DNA of 31,893 nt from an uncultured Porphyromonadaceae bacterium (lineage in GTDB: Bacteria; Bacteroidota; Bacteroidia; Bacteroidales; Coprobacteraceae), in assembly GCA_900545915.1 (NCBI GenBank), contig URAV01000039.1:1-31893 (forward strand). The letters run 5' to 3'. The notes below the pieces were generated by a model. That model did no database searches and was not told where the DNA came from. It saw only the letters and a list, made by a program, of their open reading frames with translations. Numbering within the stretch: the first letter of the stretch is position 1; every line of letters starts with the position of its first letter. Positions 23,678 through 31,811 of this stretch are shown here, piece by piece. The translations under genes were made by a program, and so were the position numbers.

Positions 23678-24121
23678 ATGAATAAAACATTGACTATTGC
23701 ATTAGTTGCACATGATAATCGTAAGGCCGATTTGGTCGAATGGGCGGTGCATAATGCCGAATTGCTTTCTAAACATCATTTGGTGTGTACCGGTACTACC
23801 GGAAGTTTGATTAAAAAGGCGTTTGATGAACATGGGATAAAGGCAGATATAACTTGTATGAATTCCGGTCCTCTCGGTGGAGATGCGGAAATTGCGGCGA
23901 TGGTAGTAAAGCATCAGATTAATCTGGCTGTTTTTCTGATCGATGATTTGAATCCTCAGCCGCATGAAGCGGACATTCAAATGCTGCTTCGTCAGTGTCG
24001 GGTTCATAATGTACCTATTGCTTGTAACCGTTATAGTGCCGATTTAATGATTACGAGCACGCTATGGGACAATGACGATTATGTACCTACTGAGCCGAAA
24101 TATGTGTATTTTAAAAGATAA
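23678..24121 (+). CDS. mgsA: Methylglyoxal synthase
   Basis: The enzyme converts dihydroxyacetone phosphate to methylglyoxal and phosphate, a bypass that relieves sugar-phosphate build-up. The 147-residue protein has VAHDNRK with H12, the phosphate-binding GTTGS (39-43), SGPLGGD with catalytic D69, and DDLNPQPHEAD with the second catalytic His. The open frame starts 27 bases earlier, but the promoter position favours this ATG. It has its own promoter and a strong terminator shared with the convergent dnaB. Confidence 0.96.
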   Translation: MNKTLTIALVAHDNRKADLVEWAVHNAELLSKHHLVCTGTTGSLIKKAFDEHGIKADITCMNSGPLGGDAEIAAMVVKHQINLAVFLIDDLNPQPHEADIQMLLRQCRVHNVPIACNRYSADLMITSTLWDNDDYVPTEPKYVYFKR

Positions 24122-24131
24122 TTCGGAAAAT

Positions 24132-24177
24132 AAGAATAGCGAGGGAGGAAAATAACTTTTCCTCCCTCGCTATTCTT
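24132..24177. terminator. Bidirectional terminator between mgsA and dnaB
   Basis: Arms of about 21 bases (AAGAATAGCGAGGGAGGAAA and its complement) enclose the loop TAAC. Both sides carry A/T tracts. It ends both convergent transcripts. Confidence 0.9.
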
Positions 24178-24238
24178 GCTTTATTTCACATATTTGAAAT
24201 TTTATTCGGAATTGCAATATTGTTCGGGAAATAGATTT

Positions 24239-25768
24239 TTAGAACGGGACATCATTATTTTGTTGTTGTAGAAAATCTTCTGGGGCATTAGAAGACGTAT
24301 GAGAAGGAATAGGTGCGGAAGAAAATGTTTTTCCGTTGTTCATTCCCGATCCGAATGTCCCGTATATCTCCGTATCGTCGTTAAGATTTTGGAATCTTGC
24401 ATATTCCCCTTTGAAACGTAATCGCACATCGCCTACAGCACCGTTACGGTGCTTGGCTATGATTATTTCTGCAAGTCCGATCAAGGAATTCCCTTTTTCG
24501 TCTTCGGTTATTTTATAGTATTCCGGACGGTGGATAAAACACACCATATCGGCATCCTGTTCGATTGCACCAGATTCACGCAGGTCGGCCAATTGGGGAC
24601 GTTTTCCATCGCCTTGCCGGGTTTCTACACCACGATTCAGCTGGGAAAGAGCGATGATAGGAATATTCAGTTCTTTCGCCAATCCTTTTAATGATCGGGA
24701 GATCGTACTTACTTCTTGTTCACGACTTCCGAAATTCATTCCACTGGCATTCATGAGCTGCAAATAGTCGATAATGATCATCTTTATATTGTGCTCTCTG
24801 ACGAGTCTTCGTGCCTTGGTACGGAGTTCGAACACCGATAAACTCGGTGTATCGTCTATATAGATAGGTGCGTCGTAGAGGTCCTTGATTTTTGCCATTA
24901 ATTGTTCCCATTCGTATGGTGCTAATTGTCCGCTTTTTATTTTCTCTCCGGTAATTTCGCAAGTATTTACGATTAAACGGTTAACTAATTGTACATTAGA
25001 CATTTCGAGAGAAAAAATAGCTACCGGAGTATTATAATTGATGGCCATATTCTTTGCCATGGACAGAACAAATGCGGTCTTTCCCATTGCAGGACGAGCG
25101 GCGATGATCACCAAATCCGAGTTTTGCCAACCCGATGTCATTTTATCCAAATCATGGAATCCCGATTGCAATCCGCTTAATCCGTCTTTTCGGTTCGATG
25201 CGATTTCCAGAATATTGAGCGCTTCTTTAATAACCGGGTTGATTTGAGTGACATCTTTTTTTACATTTCGTTGAGATATTTCAAATAGTTTGCCTTCGGC
25301 TTCCTGCATTAGGTCATCGACATCATTTGTCTCGTCGAAAGCTTTAGTTTGTATTTCACTGGAAAAGCGGATCAATTCGCGGGCGAGATATTTTTGCGCG
25401 ATAATGCGGGCATGGAATTCTATATTTGCGGCAGAAGCCACCCGACCGGTAAGTACGGTTATCGTATATTCGCCGCCGACTTCTTCCAATTCGCCTCTCC
25501 GCCGGAGTTGTTCGGTAACGGTAAGCATATCGATAGGTTGCTGTCTGAGTGCCAGATCTACGATGGCCGAATAAATAAGCTGATGAGTATGTTCGTAAAA
25601 ACACTCCGGTTTTAAAATATCGCTGACGATAGAATAAGCATCTTTTTCAAGCATAAGAGCTCCTAATACCGCTTCTTCGAGTTCTTTTGCCTGAGGCTGA
25701 AGTTTTCCTAAGTCGGTGATAGACGGTAAATTATTTTTTGCAGATCGATAATTACGTTTCTGTTCCAT
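24239..25768 (-). CDS. dnaB: Replicative DNA helicase
   Basis: This hexameric helicase unwinds DNA at the fork. The 509 residues comprise the N-terminal DnaB domain (about 25-130), a linker, and the RecA-like C-terminal domain (about 200-475). That domain has Walker A ARPAMGKT (224-231) and Walker B MIIIDYLQLM. Further family marks are SLEMS, ALSQLNRGVE and ADLRESGAIEQDAD. The last 30 residues are a low-complexity Asn/Ser/Gln tail. There is no intein or insertion. It is divergent from ispE, with its own promoter. Confidence 0.97.
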   Translation of the reverse strand: MEQKRNYRSAKNNLPSITDLGKLQPQAKELEEAVLGALMLEKDAYSIVSDILKPECFYEHTHQLIYSAIVDLALRQQPIDMLTVTEQLRRRGELEEVGGEYTITVLTGRVASAANIEFHARIIAQKYLARELIRFSSEIQTKAFDETNDVDDLMQEAEGKLFEISQRNVKKDVTQINPVIKEALNILEIASNRKDGLSGLQSGFHDLDKMTSGWQNSDLVIIAARPAMGKTAFVLSMAKNMAINYNTPVAIFSLEMSNVQLVNRLIVNTCEITGEKIKSGQLAPYEWEQLMAKIKDLYDAPIYIDDTPSLSVFELRTKARRLVREHNIKMIIIDYLQLMNASGMNFGSREQEVSTISRSLKGLAKELNIPIIALSQLNRGVETRQGDGKRPQLADLRESGAIEQDADMVCFIHRPEYYKITEDEKGNSLIGLAEIIIAKHRNGAVGDVRLRFKGEYARFQNLNDDTEIYGTFGSGMNNGKTFSSAPIPSHTSSNAPEDFLQQQNNDVPF

Positions 25769-25790
25769 GAGTAAAATTGAAGATATATTG

Positions 25791-25821
25791 CAAACGCAGA
25801 TAAACTTTTTAGCCTGACAAA
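25791..25821 (-). promoter_or_regulatory. Promoter of dnaB
   Basis: On the minus strand, TTTG, 19 bp and TGCGTTTG (one mismatch to TAnnTTTG) lie 23 bases before the dnaB ATG. Confidence 0.55.
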
Positions 25822-25890
25822 ATTAAGAAATAGAATCTTATTAACGGATTATTCTTCTCTATCTTTATCGAAATATGGATAAATAATCTG

Positions 25891-25898
25891 TATTTTTG
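25891..25898 (+). promoter_or_regulatory. -7 element of ispE
   Basis: TATTTTTG, a perfect TAnnTTTG match, lies 20 bases before the ispE ATG. The -33 region is weak. Confidence 0.5.
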
Positions 25899-25918
25899 CA
25901 AATAAACCCAATTAAGCT

Positions 25919-26743
25919 ATGATTACATTTCCGAATGCAAAAATAAATCTCGGACTGAATATTGTCGCAAAACGTCCGGATAATTATCATAATATCGAGA
26001 CGATTTTTTACCCTATTCCGTTGGAGGATGCATTGGAGGTTGTCGATTTACCCGGAAAAACGGATGCTTGTTTGCATATTTCAGGTTTACAAATAGACGG
26101 AGAACCGAATAAAAATTTGATAATTCAGGCTTATGATTTATTGAAAGAAAGCTTTGATTTACCCGCTATAGATATTTACTTACATAAGGTGATTCCTTTT
26201 GGTGCAGGTTTGGGAGGCGGATCATCGGATGCCGCATTTATGCTCCGTCTTTTGAAGGATGAATATAAGCTGCCTGTTTCGGAAGAGAGATTATTGTCTT
26301 TAGCCGCTCATTTAGGGGCAGACTGTCCTTTTTTCCTTTTGAATAGACCGGTATTGGCTACGGGTATAGGAAATGAATTCACACCGGTTTCCCTTACTCT
26401 AAGAAATTATTATCTGGTGCTTGTCAAGCCCGATATTATGATTGCTACGGCAAAAGCTTATTCTTTGGTGAAGCCAGAGCAACCGAAGATACCGTTATCC
26501 GAAATTGTAAAGAGACCTGTGGAAGAGTGGAAAAATCTTATGACGAATGACTTTGAGCAGAGCGTATTTTCTCATTATCCGGATATTGCAGAGATAAAAT
26601 TCCGATTGTATGATATTGGAGCTGTTTATGCATCTATGTCCGGATCAGGTTCTTCGGTTTATGGTTTGTTCAGGGATTTACCGGAGTTGCAAGACAATAG
26701 CTTTTCCGGATGTTTTGTCTGGCAAGGAAAGTGTCAATATTGA
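25919..26743 (+). CDS. ispE: 4-diphosphocytidyl-2-C-methyl-D-erythritol kinase
   Basis: This enzyme phosphorylates CDP-methylerythritol in the non-mevalonate isoprenoid pathway. The 274-residue GHMP kinase shows PNAKINLGL at the start (K8), the ATP-binding loop PFGAGLGGGSSDAA (about 93-106), GADCPFF, and SGSGSSVYGLF near the end. The C-terminus is complete. The ferritin gene follows after 70 bp on the same strand with no terminator between, so read-through is possible. Confidence 0.96.
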   Translation: MITFPNAKINLGLNIVAKRPDNYHNIETIFYPIPLEDALEVVDLPGKTDACLHISGLQIDGEPNKNLIIQAYDLLKESFDLPAIDIYLHKVIPFGAGLGGGSSDAAFMLRLLKDEYKLPVSEERLLSLAAHLGADCPFFLLNRPVLATGIGNEFTPVSLTLRNYYLVLVKPDIMIATAKAYSLVKPEQPKIPLSEIVKRPVEEWKNLMTNDFEQSVFSHYPDIAEIKFRLYDIGAVYASMSGSGSSVYGLFRDLPELQDNSFSGCFVWQGKCQY

Positions 26744-26813
26744 TCTGAACGATTTGCCCGTTAAACTGTTATAAGCTCAAAGAAGAATTTCAGAGAACTT
26801 ATATATTGTTATT

Positions 26814-27299
26814 ATGTTGAAGAAACGGGTAGAAGAAGCTTTGAATGCTCAAATTAATGCCGAAATATGGTCGGCTCATTTCTTTTTGGCCATATCCCTT
26901 CACTTTGCGGAAACCGGTTATCCCGGATTTGCTGCACGAATGAAATATCAGCATCAGGAAGAGCATCGGCATGCTTTGAGACTGATGGATTATGTAATAG
27001 AACAAGGGGGAAAAGTCGAGTTGCAGGATATAGTGGACATCCCTTCTGATTTTGGTGATCCCATAGAATCTTTTGAACAGGTTTTGGTACATCTAATGCG
27101 GATTACGGATACTTTTGATACTTTGCTTGGTGTTGTTTGTGACGAAAAGGATAGAACTACGCGGGCTGTATTGGATTGGTTCGTGCTCAACCAAGTGAAA
27201 GAAGAAGCCGAGATTTCTCAGATTATTACCTACCTAAAGCGTATGACGAACGAAAACGGATATTATATGATGGATGTGGAGCTTATTAAAAAATATTAA
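26814..27299 (+). CDS. Ferritin with an altered ferroxidase site
   Basis: The 161-residue four-helix-bundle protein stores iron as a 24-mer. E17, E50 and H53 (in QEEHRHA) match FtnA numbering exactly, and QVKEEAE supplies the Q/E pair of helix D. However, where FtnA-type proteins have Glu at position 94 (H-E in helix C), this protein has Leu (VLVHLMRI), so one ligand of iron site B is missing. It is close to bacterial FtnA in length but divergent in helix C. It could be a slower ferritin or a partner in mixed shells. It lies downstream of ispE and ends before a clear terminator. Confidence 0.9.
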   Translation: MLKKRVEEALNAQINAEIWSAHFFLAISLHFAETGYPGFAARMKYQHQEEHRHALRLMDYVIEQGGKVELQDIVDIPSDFGDPIESFEQVLVHLMRITDTFDTLLGVVCDEKDRTTRAVLDWFVLNQVKEEAEISQIITYLKRMTNENGYYMMDVELIKKY

Positions 27300-27334
27300 A
27301 ATATAAAGACTGACAAAACAACCTCGCAGAGGTG

Positions 27335-27373
27335 ACAAAAATGCTGCCGATTCCTATTTGGCAGCATTTTTGT
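27335..27373 (+). terminator. Terminator after the ferritin gene
   Basis: Arms ACAAAAATGCTGCC and GGCAGCATTTTTGT pair over 14 bp around an 11-nt loop and end in a T run. It separates ferritin from the grpE-dnaJ operon. Confidence 0.85.
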
Positions 27374-27475
27374 TGAACAGGAGTTGAGGTATTTTGTCAA
27401 GTGACGATAATTTGTAGAGTCATCTCTCTGAATGCTTCGGTAAAATTTGATAAGAAAAGAAAAATATAGATAGCT

Positions 27476-28087
27476 ATGAGTGATAAAAAGAACAAAAAGA
27501 ATGAGATACATGATGAGAAGTCAGGTGCTCAATCGACCGAAGAGGCTGCTGTTGAAACTTCTGAAGTTCCGGAGAATGTAGCGGATGAGAATCTTCCTGA
27601 AGTAGAAGATACTGCATCTGATGCTGCCAGTTTGACAGCAGAAGTAGAAGAGCTGAAGGTACAAATCGAACAGCTTAATAAGGACAAGTTGTTGCTGATG
27701 GCCGATTTTGAAAATTATAGGAAAAGAACTCTTCGTGAAAAAGCTGATCTTATCAAAAGCGGCGGCGAGGATTGTCTGAAACGGATGTTACCGTTAGTAG
27801 ATGATTTTGAACGCGGTTTACTTGCTATTAACGAAAGTACGGATATTGAGGCGGTTAAAGAAGGTATGACTTTGATATATAATAAGTTCAAGACTTTCCT
27901 TGATCAACATGGTATAAAAGAAATTCCAGCCAAAGATGAAGATTTCAATACAGAATATCATGAGGCTGTAACGACGTTCCCTGCTCCGAGTCCTGAGATG
28001 AAAGGCAAGGTAATCGATTGTGTACAAAAAGGATATACGATGAATGACAAAGTGATTCGCTTTGCCAAGGTTGTTGTCGGTGAATAA
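27476..28087 (+). CDS. grpE: Nucleotide exchange factor GrpE
   Basis: GrpE releases ADP from DnaK. The 203-residue protein has an acidic, Glu/Ala-rich disordered N-terminus (about 1-55), a long coiled-coil helix (about 56-110 with LLLMADFENYRKRT) and the C-terminal beta domain (EYHEAVTTFPAP, GYTMNDKVIRFAKVVV). dnaJ starts 15 bp after the stop. dnaK is not in the window. A -7-like ATAATTTG lies at about 27407, but the match is poor. Confidence 0.96.
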   Translation: MSDKKNKKNEIHDEKSGAQSTEEAAVETSEVPENVADENLPEVEDTASDAASLTAEVEELKVQIEQLNKDKLLLMADFENYRKRTLREKADLIKSGGEDCLKRMLPLVDDFERGLLAINESTDIEAVKEGMTLIYNKFKTFLDQHGIKEIPAKDEDFNTEYHEAVTTFPAPSPEMKGKVIDCVQKGYTMNDKVIRFAKVVVGE

Positions 28088-28102
28088 TTGAAAGGGTAAG
28101 AA

Positions 28103-29260
28103 ATGGCTAAGCGAGATTATTATGAAGTGCTGGATGTTGCCAAGAATGCAACGGACGAGGAGATAAAAAAAGCATATCGTAAGAAAGCTATACAATATCA
28201 TCCGGATAAAAATCCCGGCGATAAGGAAGCTGAAGAGAAGTTTAAAGAAGCTGCCGAGGCTTATGAAGTATTGAGCAATCCTGATAAGCGGAGTCGTTAT
28301 GACCAGTTCGGACATGAAGGGTTGAACGGTGCAGCCGGTGGTGGCGGATTCAGCGCCGGAGGAATGTCTATGGAAGATATATTTTCTCATTTCGGAGATA
28401 TCTTCGGTGGCGGATTCGGCGGATTCAGCGGCTTCGGTGGCGGTAGTAGCGGCCGAACACGACGTCATGTTAATCGGGGATCGGATCTTCGGGTAAAAGT
28501 AAAACTTACATTAAAAGAAATATCGACCGGAGTCGAGAAGAAAATAAAGGTAAAAAAATATGTCGCTTGTAAGGCGTGTCATGGAACAGGAGCTGAGAAC
28601 GGTACAGCTTACACGACATGTTCTACTTGTAATGGAAGCGGTGTCGTTACTCAGGTACAACAAACATTTTTAGGTGCGATGCAATCGACGACTACATGTC
28701 CCACATGCGGAGGCGAAGGTCGCATTATAACCAAAAAATGCAATGTTTGTAATGGGGAAGGCATTTTAAAGGAAGATGAGGTTATCACATTGAATATTCC
28801 GGCGGGTGTAGCTGAAGGAATGCAGCTTTCAATGAGCGGAAAAGGAAATGCCGCTCGGCATGGAGGGGTAAACGGTGATCTGTTGATCGTGATAGAGGAA
28901 GAACCGCATCCTGAATTATTACGTGATGAGAATGATTTAATATACAATGCTCTTCTTGATTTCCCGACAGCGGCTTTGGGAGGGACTCTTGAAGTCCCGA
29001 CGATAGACGGTAAGGCGAAAGTCAAGATAGAACCCGGAACTCAGCCGGGCAAAGTGTTGAGACTGAGAGGGAAAGGTTTGCCATCTATTAACCGTTACGG
29101 TGTAGGAGATTTGTTGGTAAATGTCTCGGTATATGTGCCGGAGAGCCTAAGTACATCGGAAAGACAGGAAATAGAGAAAATGAAAGGTGCTTCCAACTTT
29201 ACGCCTTCTAAGTCTGTGAAAGACCGTATATTCAGCAAGTTGAAACACATGTTCGATTAA
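28103..29260 (+). CDS. dnaJ: Chaperone protein DnaJ
   Basis: This J-domain co-chaperone stimulates DnaK ATPase. The 385 residues contain the J domain with H33-P34-D35, a Gly/Phe-rich region (about 76-120), the zinc-finger domain with four CxxCxGxG-type motifs (CKACHGTG, CSTCNGSG, CPTCGGEG, CNVCNGEG) and the C-terminal substrate-binding barrels. It is a full-length class I DnaJ. It forms an operon with grpE, and a hairpin terminator follows. Confidence 0.97.
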   Translation: MAKRDYYEVLDVAKNATDEEIKKAYRKKAIQYHPDKNPGDKEAEEKFKEAAEAYEVLSNPDKRSRYDQFGHEGLNGAAGGGGFSAGGMSMEDIFSHFGDIFGGGFGGFSGFGGGSSGRTRRHVNRGSDLRVKVKLTLKEISTGVEKKIKVKKYVACKACHGTGAENGTAYTTCSTCNGSGVVTQVQQTFLGAMQSTTTCPTCGGEGRIITKKCNVCNGEGILKEDEVITLNIPAGVAEGMQLSMSGKGNAARHGGVNGDLLIVIEEEPHPELLRDENDLIYNALLDFPTAALGGTLEVPTIDGKAKVKIEPGTQPGKVLRLRGKGLPSINRYGVGDLLVNVSVYVPESLSTSERQEIEKMKGASNFTPSKSVKDRIFSKLKHMFD

Positions 29261-29287
29261 CGTGTGGCAATATGAATTAAAAATAGT

Positions 29288-29325
29288 AATACGGCATCTG
29301 CGATTATTTACGTAGATGCCGTATT
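29288..29325 (+). terminator. Terminator after dnaJ
   Basis: Arms AATACGGCATCTGCG and CGTAGATGCCGTATT pair with one G-U, loop about 8 nt, followed by TTTTTG. Its T tract also forms TATTTTTG (29322-29329), a perfect -7 box for the next gene. Confidence 0.8.
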
Positions 29326-29340
29326 TTTGTGAAAGTATTT

Positions 29341-30282
29341 ATGATAGATTGTCCCATTTATTTTGCTCCTCTACAAGGTTATACCGATGCTCCTTATCGA
29401 AATTATTTTCACACTTATTTCGGTGGAGTGGATGTTTATTATACGCCGTTTGTTCGTTTAGAGAATGGGAATAAATTTCGGAATAGAGATATTCTGGATA
29501 TTGATCCATTACAGAATTCGGTACCGTCTCTTATTCCTCAGGTTATAGCTTCCATTCCGGAAGAATTACGTTCTATACTATGTTTATTCGAAAAACAAGG
29601 TTATACAAGAGCAGATCTTAATTTGGGATGTCCGTTTCCTCTTTTGACAAAACGCCATAAAGGTTCGGGAATATTGCCATTTCCGGAAGAAGTAGAAGCT
29701 CTCCTTAAAGTATTTTTGGAGTTTCCTGCTATCGACTTTTCTATTAAGGCAAGATTAGGATGGGAGAGCACAGATGAAATATTTCGTTTGTTACCTTTAT
29801 TGGAAAAATATCCTGTTTCACAAATAGTTTTACATCCCCGTTTAGGGATTCAACAATATAAGGGAAAAACCGATCTGAAAGCTTTTTCCCGTTTTTATGA
29901 AATTTGCCCTGTTCCGTTGATTTATAACGGTGATCTGCTAACTTTGGAAGATATAAAATATATTATTGCAGATTATCCTCATCTTGCCGGTGTCATGTTG
30001 GGGAGAGGTTTATTGGCTGATCCGTCGTTAGCTTTGGCGTATAAATCGGGAATTAAGTTATCGGATAGTGAATTTAGAGAGCGTTTATATTGTTTTCACG
30101 ATGCGTTATTGCAATATTATTCGTTGCATTATCAAGGAGGGGATCATCAGGTTTTGATAAAAATGAAAACTTTGTGGGAATATTTATGTCCTGATATGGA
30201 TCGAAAATTAAGAAAATGTATTCTTAAATCCCGTAATTTGGATATTTACCGGAATTACGTACGGGAAATATTGGAAAGATAG
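29341..30282 (+). CDS. tRNA-dihydrouridine synthase family protein
   Basis: This is a flavoenzyme that reduces uridine to dihydrouridine in tRNA. The 313-residue protein (from ATG 29341; a GTG at 29329 is less likely because it lies in the terminator tail) shows FAPLQGYTDAPYR near the start and NLGCPFP with catalytic C97. It also has K-RLG, LHPR and YNGD, then MLGRGLLADPSL, the FMN phosphate-binding segment. It is a short, divergent DUS of the kind common in Bacteroidota, so a dusA/B/C symbol is not assigned. Repeat copy 4 begins within six bases of its stop. Confidence 0.9.
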   Translation: MIDCPIYFAPLQGYTDAPYRNYFHTYFGGVDVYYTPFVRLENGNKFRNRDILDIDPLQNSVPSLIPQVIASIPEELRSILCLFEKQGYTRADLNLGCPFPLLTKRHKGSGILPFPEEVEALLKVFLEFPAIDFSIKARLGWESTDEIFRLLPLLEKYPVSQIVLHPRLGIQQYKGKTDLKAFSRFYEICPVPLIYNGDLLTLEDIKYIIADYPHLAGVMLGRGLLADPSLALAYKSGIKLSDSEFRERLYCFHDALLQYYSLHYQGGDHQVLIKMKTLWEYLCPDMDRKLRKCILKSRNLDIYRNYVREILER

Positions 30283-30287
30283 ACTTA

Positions 30288-30362
30288 AAGCTTCGTCTGA
30301 ATTTTTCGATGCAGGAAATATTATCAGATTATCTTTACATTTTCTTCCGGTCTGTTTTAATT
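30288..30362 (+). repeat. Dispersed inverted-repeat element, copy 4 (degenerate left half)
   Basis: AAGCTTCGTCTGAATTTTTC and AATATTATCAGATTATCTTT align with the left half of copies 1, 3 and 5, followed by TTTTCTTCCGGTCTGTTTT. The right half is missing. It lies between the convergent dihydrouridine synthase and glycosyltransferase genes. Confidence 0.6.
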
Positions 30363-30379
30363 ACGATTACCACAAGTGA

Positions 30380-31534
30380 TCACTTTTTATTTATTTGTTT
30401 TTCAATAAATAAGGAAAGGATATGGATATTCTTTTCATTATTATATTGTTCCAGTACTTGTATCCGTTCGGCTCGTTTCGACTGGTCGAACGGTTCGTTC
30501 AAGGCTGTTTCGATGGAGTAAGCCATATTTTGAGGAGTGTCGGCGATGGGGCAGGCATTATCTAATCCTGTGCCGACCAGCATTTGGTGGTTTACGATAC
30601 AGTGTCCTCCACAGAAAAGAGCATTCAGTAATTTAAGTTTTAATCCTGTAGGTTGGAAGGTAATGAGTATGTTAGCCGCCGCTTTTTTGACAAGCTCGTT
30701 CATTTGTCTTTCCGATGGGTTGGCAATAAGTTGAGTATCAGGTATTTGTTCTATCTGTCGCATAAGCTTTTTAGAAGGGTTTTTTCCGGCGAATATCCAC
30801 GATATGCCGTGAGTAAGCGGTACGACATATTGCAATAGATATTCGGCAGCTTCGATGTTTTCTTCAACAGAAAGATTCCCGTGATAAAGTATATAGTTTT
30901 CTTTTGAGCCTATGGGTGCTACTGTTGTATGAGCATGAAAGGCCGGAAGTAGCATTACAGGAATTTGCGGATACTTCGAAGAGAAGTAATATCGGTCGTT
31001 TTCGGTAATCGCTAAAATAGCATCGGCATGCAGAAGTATTTTTTCGTATTTTTTCAGTTTAAGGGATTCGAGTTTATAGTAAAGTTTTTTCCACCCTGAT
31101 GTTTTATTGCTTAATCCCTTATAATATTCGTGTTCGATGTTATGCATCCGGACTAATTTGAGCCGGTTTTGCAGCCGTTTGTCAGAAAGAAATGCACAAC
31201 AATGCAGCCCTTCGAACAATATAGGTGCATCATCGAGAAGTAGATCATCGAGAAGTTTTGTGCTCCGTCGACTGGAAACGATGTATGGAAATAGGGATAA
31301 CTGCTGAATTGCAGATCGGTGACGTGGATAGTAAAAAACTTTAGCCGTTACTTCTTTCAGTTCTTCAGCTTGATCCCGTCTATATTGAAACGTGTGCAGC
31401 CATATCTCGTAGCCTGCATCTTTTAACGCTTTTAATTTATAGTAAATATCGATAACTCCTCCGTAATCTGGAGGGAAAGGAACTTGCAGGGAAACTACAT
31501 GAATGCGTTGGCGAGAAGATGACGGCAAATTCAT
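30380..31534 (-). CDS. Glycosyltransferase, GT-B fold (family 4-like)
   Basis: The 384-residue protein begins with HVVSLQVPFPPDYGGV, the usual N-terminal Rossmann start of GT4-like enzymes acting on cell-surface glycans. Later segments are RMHNIEHEYY, ITENDRYYF, ILYHGNLSVEENIEAAEYL (start of the C-terminal donor-binding domain), FAGKNP and LKLLNALFCGGHCIVNHQM. A retaining sugar-nucleotide transferase is likely, but the donor and acceptor are unknown. The open frame extends 62 codons upstream to 31720 and a promoter-like site lies at 31762-31793, so a longer form cannot be excluded. The extension lacks family features. Confidence 0.82.
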   Translation of the reverse strand: MNLPSSSRQRIHVVSLQVPFPPDYGGVIDIYYKLKALKDAGYEIWLHTFQYRRDQAEELKEVTAKVFYYPRHRSAIQQLSLFPYIVSSRRSTKLLDDLLLDDAPILFEGLHCCAFLSDKRLQNRLKLVRMHNIEHEYYKGLSNKTSGWKKLYYKLESLKLKKYEKILLHADAILAITENDRYYFSSKYPQIPVMLLPAFHAHTTVAPIGSKENYILYHGNLSVEENIEAAEYLLQYVVPLTHGISWIFAGKNPSKKLMRQIEQIPDTQLIANPSERQMNELVKKAAANILITFQPTGLKLKLLNALFCGGHCIVNHQMLVGTGLDNACPIADTPQNMAYSIETALNEPFDQSKRAERIQVLEQYNNEKNIHILSLFIEKQINKK

Positions 31535-31811
31535 AAGATTAAAACTTTTTTCGAGGCCGATAAAAATATTGGCATGATCGAAATGGGTTATGAAAATATG
31601 TTTTTTTTCTCGATATGTGAATTTAAATAGTATGATATGTTCGTATGTTATTCGTTCTAAACATGTATCCAAACGTTTCGTGTTAAGATTTTGTGCTCGA
31701 AAAATGGTGGCAAAAAACAAATCCCTAAATATAAAAAATTCATATCTAAAAGTTTGAAGAACAAATATACAGTATCTTTTTGTTAATATGCAATTACCAA
31801 AGGTTATTTTA
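31535..31811. other. AT-rich region upstream of the glycosyltransferase
   Basis: It includes the possible N-terminal extension of the glycosyltransferase frame (31535-31720) and a promoter candidate on the minus strand (TTG, 21 bp, TATATTTG at 31762-31793). No other feature is seen. Confidence 0.4.
31762..31793 (-). promoter_or_regulatory. Candidate glycosyltransferase promoter
   Basis: On the minus strand, TTG, 21 bp and TATATTTG (perfect -7). If used, the leader to the preferred ATG at 31534 is about 220 nt. The spacing is one base longer than usual. Confidence 0.4.

Noticed and set aside
29329..29340. GTG start for the dihydrouridine synthase
   Set aside because: It lies within the terminator T tract/-7 box; the ATG at 29341 gives the normal family start.
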